This document shows, piece by piece, positions 1 through 10,523 of a stretch of DNA of 64,000 nt; position 1 is the stretch's first letter; every line of letters begins with the position of its first letter. Source of the DNA: Begonia masoniana (lineage: Eukaryota > Streptophyta > Magnoliopsida > Cucurbitales > Begoniaceae); assembly GCA_022432975.1 (NCBI GenBank), contig CM039510.1, positions 36,400,788-36,464,787 on the forward strand. Direction: 5' to 3'. The translations under genes were made by a program, and so were the position numbers. The notes beneath the pieces are model-generated. The model searched no databases, was not told the origin of the DNA, and saw nothing but the letters and a program-made list of their open reading frames with translations.

Positions 1-2142
1 TCTCTTCCTCTGTGTATAGTTTTGTAAATGTTCAGCTGTTTTGATAAAAAAAAAAAAAAGACTGAAACATTTACATAAGGAAGGATTCGACATGACTAGT
101 AATCGTAATATTTACATAGAAGCATTAGAAGACAATATGGTTAGTTAAAGAATCAATACCGGTATGATTACGCACCAATAGGTTTGTAAGTTCTCAATAC
201 GGGTCATGATACAAATTTCCACTTATAGTTTAAATATTAGCTTTGAAAAGGTTTCTGGTTTATTCCAGACGTGAATTAACACTATCTGCAATGAGTAGTC
301 TTTCTGTACATCAAATATTTCAGGCCAAAAAATGACGAAATTGTTGAATTCTCACAAGCCCATCAATAAACCAAGGACTATTCTTGAGGTCGAATTCAAA
401 AAGATATATAAATTAGATTCTTTAATATTAATCTAAAAGACTGTTGCAATCTCTGAGCAACTATTTGCTTAGACACAACAGATAAACTATTAAACACTAT
501 AGTTTAAATGATATTCAAAGATATTTATCAAAATATAGATTAGATTCATTGAGGATGATTAAAATTTCTTTAAGCGTAACTCTCTAGAGCTTAATTCAAG
601 CATTGCTTGTCAATCATAAGAGAGGCAGGATCAAAATTGGAAAAACTCTCTAATTGGAGTTATTCAAAACCAGCTAGTCATGACTTATAATTTAATTATA
701 TTTCCAAATCTGACTTTATCTTTGTCAGATACCAAATGTTTCGATAGCTATTCCTGAAACGGTCAAACCCATGGTAATAAATTTCTTTCTAGGATCTGAA
801 AATATAGCGTTTCTAGCGAATTAATGATAAAGTATGAATACTTGTCCAAATGCAATTCTTCGAAGCAACCCAGGAAAAATCATAGTTATTGAAAGTAATT
901 ATTACAACAAATGTTGATGTCCTCGTCTTATTGAATGGGAAGAAGTACTTTTCCCGTTTAATGGACAATTCAAAATGATTGTACCACCACACACCAATTC
1001 TAGCAATCAAGTTGATCAATATTATTCAAACAGCAAATGACAAATGTTGAATCAAATTTAATCAAGTAATATGAGAATGTAATATGTTTATCTACAAGTT
1101 TATCCTCTAGGGAAAGTTTTCCTTCCACATCTTATAAGAGTTTCGTTCCAAATACTAGTCTAGCATTCTGTTTTCAGAACTTTCAAATGAAAAACGAATG
1201 AATTTAGATCAACTTGGCAAGGTATTCGTATATCTGAACAACAAATTCACATGATGATTTATACCCATTAATACAGACTCACCACTGTATCCTAACTGAA
1301 TTTAATCTATAAATAAAATGGATTTTTCTCCAGATCAGTCATTGAAATATTGAAATCAGCGTTAATAACAAAAAAAATGTTTAAAAAATGGTTTTTCAAA
1401 AAAGTATAATAAGATTCAAATTGAAGATATCAAAAAATAGATATATTGGTTCTAGAAGTTCATACAAATTATTAGGCTTTGTCAAATGGTTTTGGCAAAT
1501 ATTATTCGATATTCGATTGATCTGCTATTATTGAAGAATATGAAAAATACCAAGTTTCTGGAAAGCCAAAAAATGGGACACTATCAAATCGGTTCATCCT
1601 ATTTCGAACCTGCTTAAATTACCAAAACTGACACTACATCTGTCGAAGTTATTCCTTATTAGATCTTTATCAGCCTGTATCTGAAAAGAAGAGGTTATGA
1701 GCAAACAATAATTCACTAATTTACAATATTAAAATCGTAGGAAATCAATAATTCTATTGAAAATCATTAATTAATTAATGCCTGAAAAAAAAGTTGTGAC
1801 GAAAAGAATTAAACAAATATTGTTCTTCTGCCAACAAACTTTTCTTTATCAAAAAATCGTTCTTACAAACTGAATTCTGATATCAAACCTCTTATTCCAT
1901 TAAATAATTTAAACTTTTCTAATCCAAGCAAAAATTCCAAGTTATGGATTCAATGGTTTCGATTAAAAAATAGAATATTAAACACTCTAGTCATAAATAT
2001 TCTGATCCGAAGATAAATCGAATTGATTCGACTCCAGTTTTAACATATAACAAAATCCAAGAAAGCCTTTTCCACGTTACAAGAAAATTTATCCCTCACC
2101 AACAATTTGACTTATCCGTGAAATCGAGTAAGTATACAAAAG
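1..2142 (+). pseudogene. Degraded endogenous pararetrovirus-like block (inverted copy)
   Basis: Reverse complement of the better-preserved block at 24006-26195. In this copy the coding sense is the + strand: the region matching the movement-protein-like part lies around 550-1015 and the downstream coding part around 1318-2140. Alignment by eye shows mostly one-base gains and losses, so all frames are broken and only short chance ORFs remain. The block ends exactly where an LTR begins at 2143. The indel-rich pattern may be true decay or uncorrected long-read error, since the stretch adjoins an assembly gap. No functional product is expected. Confidence 0.7.
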
Positions 2143-3084
2143 TGTAACGCCCCACCGAACCCACTCCGGCTTCAGGCGCTATTTGCTAACCCTCCTGCGT
2201 TTAAACAGCGTTTAAAATAATTTTGGATAAATAATTATACTCATTTTTTGGTTTTTTGAACCCTCCAAAACAGAATAGTGGAAACAACGTGACATAATCA
2301 ATACGTTAAATTCATTGTCGAAAAGATTGGGTAAAAAACCATATTTGAAAAGGGTAGAATTAAAAAAAAAAACAATACCCCGAAACACTATTCATTGTTG
2401 ACGATCGGCTGAATCAACCAATCGATTGCAAACCACTTTTCCATCCCCCTTCCCATTTATTCAAATCCCTCTAATTTCCATCATTTCAACCTACACAAAC
2501 ACTTAAACCACATTCAAAACCTATATAACATCTCCCATTCCCGACTTTGGAAACTCAAAAATGGACTCTAAAATATTAACAAAACCGTGAAGACAGTTAG
2601 AAACCGACGTTGTTTACTTACGAAAGAATCGAGCAGCATAACGTTACTTTTATAATCCCAAAAACCTGAAAAATCAACATTTCATAAAAACATATTCACA
2701 ACAGTTCCAAAACCTTCTTAACAACGTTCTAAAACATTATCTATTAGACAACAACTCAATAAAAACGCAAACTTTACAAGCTCCAAAATAATAAACTATA
2801 CACAAGCAAAAATAACGTGCCACCCACAGTCGTTATGAAGATCATGGTCGAGTACGCCCTGACAAATACCGCAAACGGGATACCTCAAAACCTCGCCGAC
2901 TGCTTCCTAGTTTGGCTTCTCGTCTCTTCTACCTGTTACAAACGTCACAACCTACACATAGACACAAAACATAAGCTAATGTTTCGCAAGTAGGGACTAA
3001 TGCATACAAAACAAAGGGCCACTCGATTCCTAACACACAAGTTCTAACTCTCAGTGTATCTCATTGCATTCTCACGTTGTAATA

Positions 3085-3440
3085 CACATCTCTCGTCGAG
3101 ACACTTCGACGTACCTCTCTCGTAGAATAGTTCTACCTTGAGACACTTCGGCGTACCTTCTCGTAGAAATCATGCTACTAAGAGACACTTCGGCGCACCT
3201 CTCTCGTAGAATTGTTCTACTTGAGACACTTCAGAGTACCTCTATCGTAAACAATCATTAGTCGAGACAACTGGCGTACCTCTCTCGTAAAATCGTTCTA
3301 CTCGAGACACTTTGGCTGTACCTCTCGTCGAGAAACCGTTCTACTCGAGATACTTTCATCGGACCTCTCGAGTAGAAAGCGTTTATCGAGACCATTTCAA
3401 TCGACCTCTCGAGTAGCAATGTTCTACTCGGACCACATTT
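3085..3440 (-). repeat. Short noisy version of the 42-bp hairpin array
   Basis: About eight imperfect units of the type GAGACACTTCGGCGTACCTC plus TCTCGTAGAATCGTTCTACT, the reverse complement of the array at 21507-23063. Unit lengths are irregular, as in the rest of this noisy arm. The lower copy number relative to about 37 may be real or a collapse. Confidence 0.75.
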
Positions 3441-3891
3441 GCAAAATCTTACGTCAAAGCAAATATTACGTTCCATACTCACAATTCAAAGCAGCTAAAA
3501 CTCGTTCACTTTCGTAGGTTAAAAAAAATGCTTGCGGACACAACAATGCTCCACTCCACACAAAAAAAACAACAAAAAAACAAATCCCACCGTTCCATGG
3601 TGTAGGCACGAAGGCAAAACACAAAAGTCCTCTACTACCGAACTTCTGTACCTCACTTACTCGCTTCGGGCTATGTAAATTTCCCGATCGGTAATCATAT
3701 CACAATAACCAAAATTCACTTAAGCAGCCACAATTCACTTCTAATAGAATATTTAATCTAACTATAATACAAACAACTAACTTAACACAATCAATCTAAA
3801 ATCCCGGATTTCCCACATTTTCGGTGGGGTCCAAACTTCATGGCTATACCTACCTCATTTTACAACGGATTTTGACGGCACCCATTTGTAA

Positions 3892-3991
3892 NNNNNNNNN
3901 NNNNNNNNNNNNNNNNNNNNNNNNNNNNNNNNNNNNNNNNNNNNNNNNNNNNNNNNNNNNNNNNNNNNNNNNNNNNNNNNNNNNNNNNNNN
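3892..3991. other. Assembly gap (100 N)
   Basis: Exactly 100 N, a conventional placeholder for a gap of unknown size. Sequence to the left is indel-rich relative to its inverted copy; sequence to the right looks clean. Confidence 0.99.
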
Positions 3992-5791
3992 GGCGATCTT
4001 TCTCCTAAATCCACCATAACCATTAATTCATTTAATCTACCTAAATAATGACAAATGTATCACCAATAAGCATAAAAGCACAATACTATCATTTCTAACT
4101 ACAACCCCATAATCCTCAACCCTAATCAATAACCCTAATAAAATAATCCCTAAAACAACATCCAAAGGAGTCTAGAGCTTAGAACTTACTAGAGTATCGA
4201 CTTGGGGAAGAAAGTCGAAGAGGAATCGTCAGAAGGAGAGCGTTGATCGGCGTAAAGGAAACAGCCGGTGGGGGAGAAAAAATGGCGCCAAAAATGGAGA
4301 GCAAATTGCTCTCTGGAGACTTGCGTGAAAATGGAGAAGAGAAAAGAGAGAGATTTGTGTTTTAATAATCAAACCTCACAAATTATACTTTTACCCCTTA
4401 CATCCAATTATTCGCTTAATTCATTATTTCGTCTATTGATTTGGTTCCTTCAAAATTCTCTTATTTCTCCAAATATTATCACTTATTCCCAGGGTTCTAA
4501 CGAAACTCTCCGTTTGCAAAACGGACTTAATTTACTATTTTTACGAGTTAAAACACTATAGGGCTGAAAACGAAACATAGCGTTACGCTATCAATTTGGA
4601 TTTCTAAAAATTTACTTATTCCTCTAAAAATCTTCATAAATTCCTAGGGCTCTAATAAAATTGTCCGCTCACAAAACGGACCTATATTTGTAACACCCGG
4701 GTTTTTTTTATGGAAGTTGGTAAGAAAATAAAATAGGTTGTTTTATTTAATTAATTTAGGTTCGGATATTTTCTGTGAAAGTAAGCCGTGGATTATAATG
4801 TAAGAGCAAGATTTATCGAAATTCGAATGGTAGAAAACACAAGTGGGTAAAACGGTAAGTGTAATTTGTATGAATGTTAATAGAAATTATAATTATAATT
4901 ATTATAATTATTATTATTATTATTAATAAAATAAATAAAACAAAACAACAACAGAATTTCATTCTGTTGTTGTTCGAACCCGACGACGCGAGGAGCAGGA
5001 CAGGGAGAGGGGGAGAGAACGCGAGCGACGGAGGCGAGCCGAGCACCGGCGACTCCGGCGTTCTCCGGCCAGACGGCGGCGATGCAGGGCTTCCGGCCTG
5101 TCTCTGCGCACGAACCGCCCGGTAAGGTTCGGTTTTTCTTTGTTTTTGCCCTGCTTTTTCGGTTCTGTCGAGGCCGAGGGTGACGAGCTCGATTGAGCTC
5201 CGATCACCGGCCGATTTGGGTTGTTTCCGGCGTGGGTTCGTCGACCCTTGGACCGGCTTTAGTCGTCTGGTTGTGAGGAGCCCAATTTGGGCAAATTTCA
5301 GTAAAAAACCAATTTGGGGCATTTCGGGTTTGAGTGTGTAGGCTTGGAATTTCGATTAGTTTAGGCTAATTGGATGTGAGGGTGGTCGATTGGTGAGGAT
5401 TTGAGTGAAAATTGATGAAAAATCGAAAAAGGAAATTTTCCGGTTTAAGGGCAGATTCGGGTTTACTGGAATTTGACCTAGTTAGAGTCGTTTGTTTTCA
5501 AATTCCTTTTGGCAGGTTAAAATAGGTTATTAGAGGAGTACGTGGCCGCTGGAATCGTTCGATTCCGATATCCGACGCAAAAGTTACGCGTGTTTGAGGT
5601 TTCGGGTCGGTTTTTACCGAACCCAAATTGGTGGCCCATTTAGTTAGGCTTTCATTGGATTAGGCTAGAAATAGGAGTTTGAGAGTAATTAGTAGATGTA
5701 GGCTTGATTTTAATGGTTTGATGAATATTTATCGTAGGTCGAGCTGTAGATGGATAGGTAATCGGGTACCCTCAGCGAGCTAGGACGCCAG

Positions 5792-6666
5792 GTAAGTAGA
5801 GAACGTTGTTTTGCCTTCGGGCCTACACCACGGAACGGTAGGATTTATTTGTTGTTTGGTTGTTGATGCCTTATTGGTTGGTTGGTGTTTGTTTGTTGGT
5901 TGGTGTTCGAGTAGTGTGTGAGTTGTTGTTGTCGTTTAGTGTTGTTTAGTTGTTGATGTCTTGGTTGTCTTCTTTGTCGGTTGTTTCGTGTGGTGTCATA
6001 TCGTCGTATTGTGTTGTATTGCATATCTTGGTTGACACATGCATCATGGTTTTCTAACTGACGAAATCACGAGTTTTGCATGTTTGAGTGGTGAGGATGA
6101 TGTGAAAGAAAGATAAGAAGTGATATGCAACTTGGTCTCGAGTAGAATAGCTTCGTCGGGCAAGTGGCTCGTTGAGCACCCCGCGAGGGATTCTATTCGA
6201 GATGCCCTGTTAATGTACGTAATGTGTCGTGAGTATGAATTCCTCGACCTGTTCGTGCTTGAAGTGCACAATGAGGATTCTACGATCGATTGGAGGAGAT
6301 TTGTGTTGGCCGTCCTGGACTGTGTTGGGACGTGTGCCTCCGGTCTAGCTCCGTGGATCAAGGCGTGGCCGTCCTGGACTGTGTGGGGGCGTGTGCCTAC
6401 TTGATTCACCTGAAAGTGAAAGATAAATGCAACCGAAACGAAAAGAAAACAACAGAGTGTGTAGAAACTGCATATGATAGGATTGCATTGCATTGTGGTG
6501 TTGAGTTGCATTGGGTGGTGTTGTATCTTTGTGTTGAGTTGTCGTGTCGAGGGGTGTTGTGTTGTGGTGTTAGAGTAGGGTAGGGTGTGCATTTTTCTTG
6601 TTATTATTTGTTACTCCCTACTTGCTAAGCGTAAGCTTACGTGTGTGTGTGTGTTCTGTGGTGTAG
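5792..6666 (+). other. Predicted LTR intron with splice-site-bridging helix
   Basis: Donor CAG|GTAAGT with GT at 5792-5793. GCC-TTCG-GGC stem-loop at 5813-5822. Left helix strand CCTACACCACGGAAC at 5822-5836; right strand GTTCTGTGGTGTAGG at 6653-6667. All 15 positions pair, with one G.U. The acceptor TGTAG|GT ends at 6666, inside the right strand. A branch-site-like TTGCTAAGC lies at 6622-6630. Splicing is predicted from sequence only. Confidence 0.6.
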
Positions 6667-6747
6667 GTAACGACGCAGGTACAGGTGAGCTATGTGAGTC
6701 AGTCAGGACTTGGGAGCAGTCGGTGATGCATGGAGCGTGCCGGTGTG

Positions 6748-6780
6748 GGCATTTGTCGGGGCGAATCGACCATGGTCGTC
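6748..6780 (+). promoter_or_regulatory. Conserved post-acceptor element GTCGGGGCG
   Basis: About 80 nt after the predicted acceptor lies GGGC-ATTTGTCGGGGCG followed by the palindrome CGACCATGGTCG. Equivalents lie at a similar distance in the LTRs at 13689-16942, 20921-24005 and (weaker) 29755-32023. The role is unknown. Confidence 0.45.
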
Positions 6781-7191
6781 GGAGATGTGGGGTTTAATAT
6801 TTTGGTGGTTATTGTAAATGTTTATCGTTGTATATAGTTAAGTTAAGGGTGATGTATCGCCCTGTATTGTGGACTTTCTTCATTTAGGGATGTTAGTATT
6901 CTAGTTTCTCCTTGCTACTGTTTGAAGATTCTGTTGGAAGGTTAAGTAGATAATTGAGTAGAGTATTCTGGATTTGGTTGGGAATTGAATTGTGTGCAGT
7001 ATTTTAGCATTTCGGAGGTGCCATTTTCAGGCGTTACTATGCCGAAATTTTCGGGAAGAACGCCGTGGTGCTTATAGATTAGGATTAAGGGGCATTAGTG
7101 AGTCTAGTCTTATTTTAAATTAGATTTTTAACGTGAGATTGGTTAGCAAAGTAGCGCTCCGAGCCAGGGTGGGTTCGGGGGCGTTACAAGA

Positions 7192-7203
7192 TGGTATCAG
7201 AGC
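7192..7203 (+). other. Primer-binding site (initiator tRNA-Met)
   Basis: TGGTATCAGAGC, three nucleotides after the 5' LTR end; complementary to the 3' end of plant initiator tRNA-Met. Confidence 0.92.
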
Positions 7204-10200
7204 ATAAATGGTCGATTCGTTCAAAGGATTACCCGACAATGCCGGCCGCCGTGCAACGTGCTTCACCGACTGTAAGTATTTCGTTACTTTTAGTTAGTTT
7301 ATATTTAAGATTAGATTGTTTAACCCTGTTTGTTTTGGAACTGTAATAGATTAGAACACCGAGAGTACCGAGACAACCTCGGTGGATCCCTTAAGCCAAC
7401 TTATAGACGTATTGAAATGATAGTTTGAATAGTTAGGAATTTATTGGAAAGGCGAAACAGACAAGGTAACATCCTTAGGATAGATAGAAGTAGAATTGAG
7501 CATAGAGAGATGTCATAGAATTGAGAGTTGGGAATTGGAAAATTTATCTCCAGGAGAGCCCATAGACTTTGAAGTATTAGAGAATTAAAGTTGTTAGTAA
7601 ATAGTGTATATGTTGTGTTGGACTTTGATGTACTTGACCTAGAGTTTTGGATTTAAAAATATAAAAGTTTAGAACAACTTAGAAATTTAGATGCCTTAAC
7701 TTATTAGAGAAAAGTCTGGCCTCTTGAAGTAAGAGAATGTTCTGAGGATTAGAATATAGTAAGCCATACGCGAATTAGCTAGAGAGGGAGTGTCTATTTT
7801 AGAAAGGTATCAGGTAAAGGGCTGAGTTTAAAAGCGTGAAGGGAGCTACGACAATAAAATTTAAGAGAATAGTTAGAAACTGAAGTAACAGAATGAAAAA
7901 GAATATGTTAGGAATAAAGTTTGGAGAGATTTCTGAGAAAAATTTAATATTTGTATAAGAATGGAAAGACTTGGAAAATAGATTTTTGCAATAGTATTAG
8001 TAATACAAAGATTCGAGGTTTAAGTTGTACGTGTTAAATGGGGTATAAGAAATTTGAATAAGAAACACGGAAACTTGTGTGAAAACATTCAAGGGTGTTA
8101 GGAGGAATGTTAAGTTAGAAAGTTGCGAAGTTTCAATTCATAGGTAAAAAAAAAAAAAAGAATCGAAACTGATAATTTTTGGTGAATAACTTAGGCTGAA
8201 GTTGATAAGTTAAGTGGCTAAGGTTAAACATAGGATGTAAGTTAGAATCGAATGCTATTAGATTCTTGAGTATGGAGAATTTAAATTTTTGCAATGCTAT
8301 GCTTAAGATGAGAATGTAAGATGGATAATCTAGGATTTAGTACCCTTAGATAGAAATGAAATCCTAAGTAGCAAACTTTTGGAGTTTTAGAAATAAATCA
8401 AAGTAGAGTTAGAAAAGTTTGAAGTTAGAGTTGACAGTACTTAAAGAATGTTGTGAGTGAGTGTAATTATTTGTCGCATAAATTGAGGTCAACATTAGTA
8501 AAGCTTAAGGGTAGAAACGAAATTTGGGGAAATGTTCTACACCATGGAAAGACCCTTAGAGAAACCCTTAGCACGTACGTTATGTGGATAAGACGAGAGA
8601 TATAGATAGAATGATGTATACGATGTTAGTGAACTTAGAAAGCTTAAATTCTTAAGAAATGAGATAGTAAAATAGAAAGGATTTTTTTAAAATTGAGGAC
8701 TTAGATAAGAAGTCTAATCGGCAGATTTTAGTATTATGTGAGTAAGTATACTTTGAGAATTGAAGATACTAATTGGTATTTTGGGTGGTATTTATGCTAC
8801 AACAAGTTTGCTAACAAGGAGGGTGTTGGGTGACTTGTTGTAATGAGAATTAGAGAATATTTGAACCGAGTTGGAAGGCTAAAGAGAGTAGATTAGTTAG
8901 TAAATTTTGAAGAGAATCCTGAGGGAAATTAGATAATTATATTAGAGTTAAGAAACTTAGGAAGAAATTAGGACTTTGAGGTCTGAACCTTAAGTAATTA
9001 CTTAGTAGTGTAAGATCTGAGGAATTAGAGAATTTCGAATAAGAGGAACGGGGAATTGCACAAAAGTGTGTGAGTGAGTTAGGGATAATGCTAAGTTAGA
9101 AAGTTTATAGGTTTGACTCGTATGTAACGAAGTCGAAACTGCTGAAACTGCTGAAACTGCTGATGTTGTAAATAGATTAGAAGAGTGGTAAACTTAAGAG
9201 TTGGTAAGCTTAAAAGTGAAATGTGAATGAGAACTTGAGCATTAGTAGAGGTTGGGAGATATAAGCTAGAAGAACGATGAGATTAAATTCTAGATTCTCA
9301 TATGAGAGAAATTAGTTACCTAAGAGAGAGTTAGGATAGGAGAGTTAGCCCTCATATGAAGTTGTAGAACTTAGAGGATATTGATAATTAAATTGTAAAA
9401 GTTTTGAAAGGATAGGTGGGGAGATTAGTAAATTTTAATGGAAGGTTAGATAAAAGGGTTAGCCGTTGATTAATTTGAGGTCCGTGTGAAACTGCGGTAT
9501 TTAGAGAATATCAGATAGAAGGAAAGGAAGTTCACACAGAAAGTTTACAACTTAATTTAGGAAGGTTGTGAATCTAGGGGAGTATCAATTTTGAAATTAA
9601 TAAGGTTGAAGTCGAAGTGGGTATAGATCATTTAAGGTATTTGGGTGATGAGTGTTGAGTGTAAAGTTGGGAACAAGTTTGTTTAGACCTTAAGATTTGA
9701 GTGTTTGGTAATGACTGAAAGTAGGAGTTAGATAAGTTGAGGAATAGTTGATAGGTTTAAGAGATGAGAGTGTTGGGTATGAGTGCTGTGTAATGAAATA
9801 TCATGATTGTTCGAGGTATAAATTGTCTTGATTGGCTGATATGAGTAATTGGAAGAGATAGGAGGGATAAGTAGGAGTGAGATAGTGGAGCAGGAAAGAA
9901 GCAGTTCTTAGTGTGACGGTATTAATGTATCTTAGGAGATATGAGATTAAGATAGTAGGTAAGTGTTGATGAACTAGGGATTTGAAAAGCAACTAAGTGA
10001 ACATAGTTAGAGAAAAGATGTAGAAAAGTGTAGTAAAGTCAATAATCGTGGGAATTATTGAGCGTTGTGGTGTATAGTTTAGGGTGTATAATTCAGAATG
10101 ACCCAACTTAGAATTTTAGAGAATTGCCAATTTGGAGTGAATGAAAACTCAGATAGTACTTCGTTAGAATGAGGTACAAGGTAAATAGATGTAAGATGCG

Positions 10201-10510
10201 ATAGTAAGATCGAAGGGAACTTGAAATTTAGAACTAACGCTTTGTGATGGCTTTGGAAGTTGAGATTATTTAATGGATTTTGAGTTGAAGGGTTTGAGGG
10301 AATGAATTAGAGCGTATAGAGCTAGGTGAAGTCAAAACTTTGGAGATGTAGGCCTTGTTATTTGAGAAGTGATTATGGGCAACCGATAGACGTATAGGAT
10401 CGTAACGTAGTTGAGATTTAGCGTAGTAGCCTAGTAGCCCAAAGGTTAGAATGTGAGATGAGTAAATTGAAAAATAACAATGTCACAAATTTTGAGGACA
10501 AAAATTTTGT

Positions 10511-10523
10511 AAGGAGGGTGGAT
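10511..10523 (+). other. Polypurine tract
   Basis: AAGGAGGGTGGAT directly before the 3' LTR, preceded by the module GAGGACAAAAATTTTG that also precedes the tract in the coding Tekay-type elements. Confidence 0.88.

Larger units (their letters stand above)
2143..4688 (-). mobile_element. Minus-strand LTR (distal part), split by the 4689-13022 element
   Basis: Read on the minus strand, the LTR starts at 13081 (TGTAACACCCGAG), is interrupted at 13023/4688 by another element, continues through the N gap and ends at 2143 with GGGGCGTTACA. The 2143-3891 part is a noisy inverted copy of the LTR at 20921-24005, including a short version of its tandem array near 3085-3440. The proximal part (3992-4688) is clean and has no counterpart in the right-hand copy, which is truncated there. 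No matching target-site duplication is seen between its two ends (AAAAG next to 2143, GGAAC next to 13081), so one flank has been rearranged. Confidence 0.75.
4689..7188 (+). repeat. 5' LTR of the non-autonomous element
   Basis: 2500 bp. It contains an (ATT)n tract near 4888-4925, a predicted intron 5792-6666, a 59-bp two-copy repeat near 6308-6400 and the family end motif TAGCGCTCCGAGCC followed by GGGTTCGGGGGCGTTACA. Confidence 0.93.
7189..10523 (+). other. Non-coding interior with Gag remnant
   Basis: Begins with the primer-binding site and a leader resembling that of the coding relatives (ACTGTAAGT donor-like site at about 7270). At about 7345-7450 there is a decayed stretch comparable in position to the start of gag. 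The rest carries no recognisable domain. The + strand is strikingly poor in C: in five 60-base lines counted by hand (starting 7921, 8881, 9421, 9541, 10201) there are 16 C against 73 G. A CTGCTGAAA-type trinucleotide-like repeat occurs near 9134-9162. The interior ends with ...GAGGACAAAAATTTTGT then the polypurine tract. Confidence 0.85.

Noticed and set aside
4813..5322. 169-codon minus-strand frame with poly-Ile, and its relatives at 10648-11041 and 46396-46758
   Set aside because: Products of the (ATT)n tract and G+C-rich LTR sequence; no protein features.
6044..6592. 182-codon minus-strand frame, repeated at 11878-12426
   Set aside because: It lies antisense in the LTR intron region of the 4689 element and is present only because both LTRs are identical; no domain.
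5792..6667. Self-cleaving or self-splicing ribozyme (hammerhead or group II intron) as explanation of the LTR helix
   Set aside because: No hammerhead core (CTGATGA...GAAA) or group II domain V was seen; spliceosomal donor and acceptor consensus fit better.
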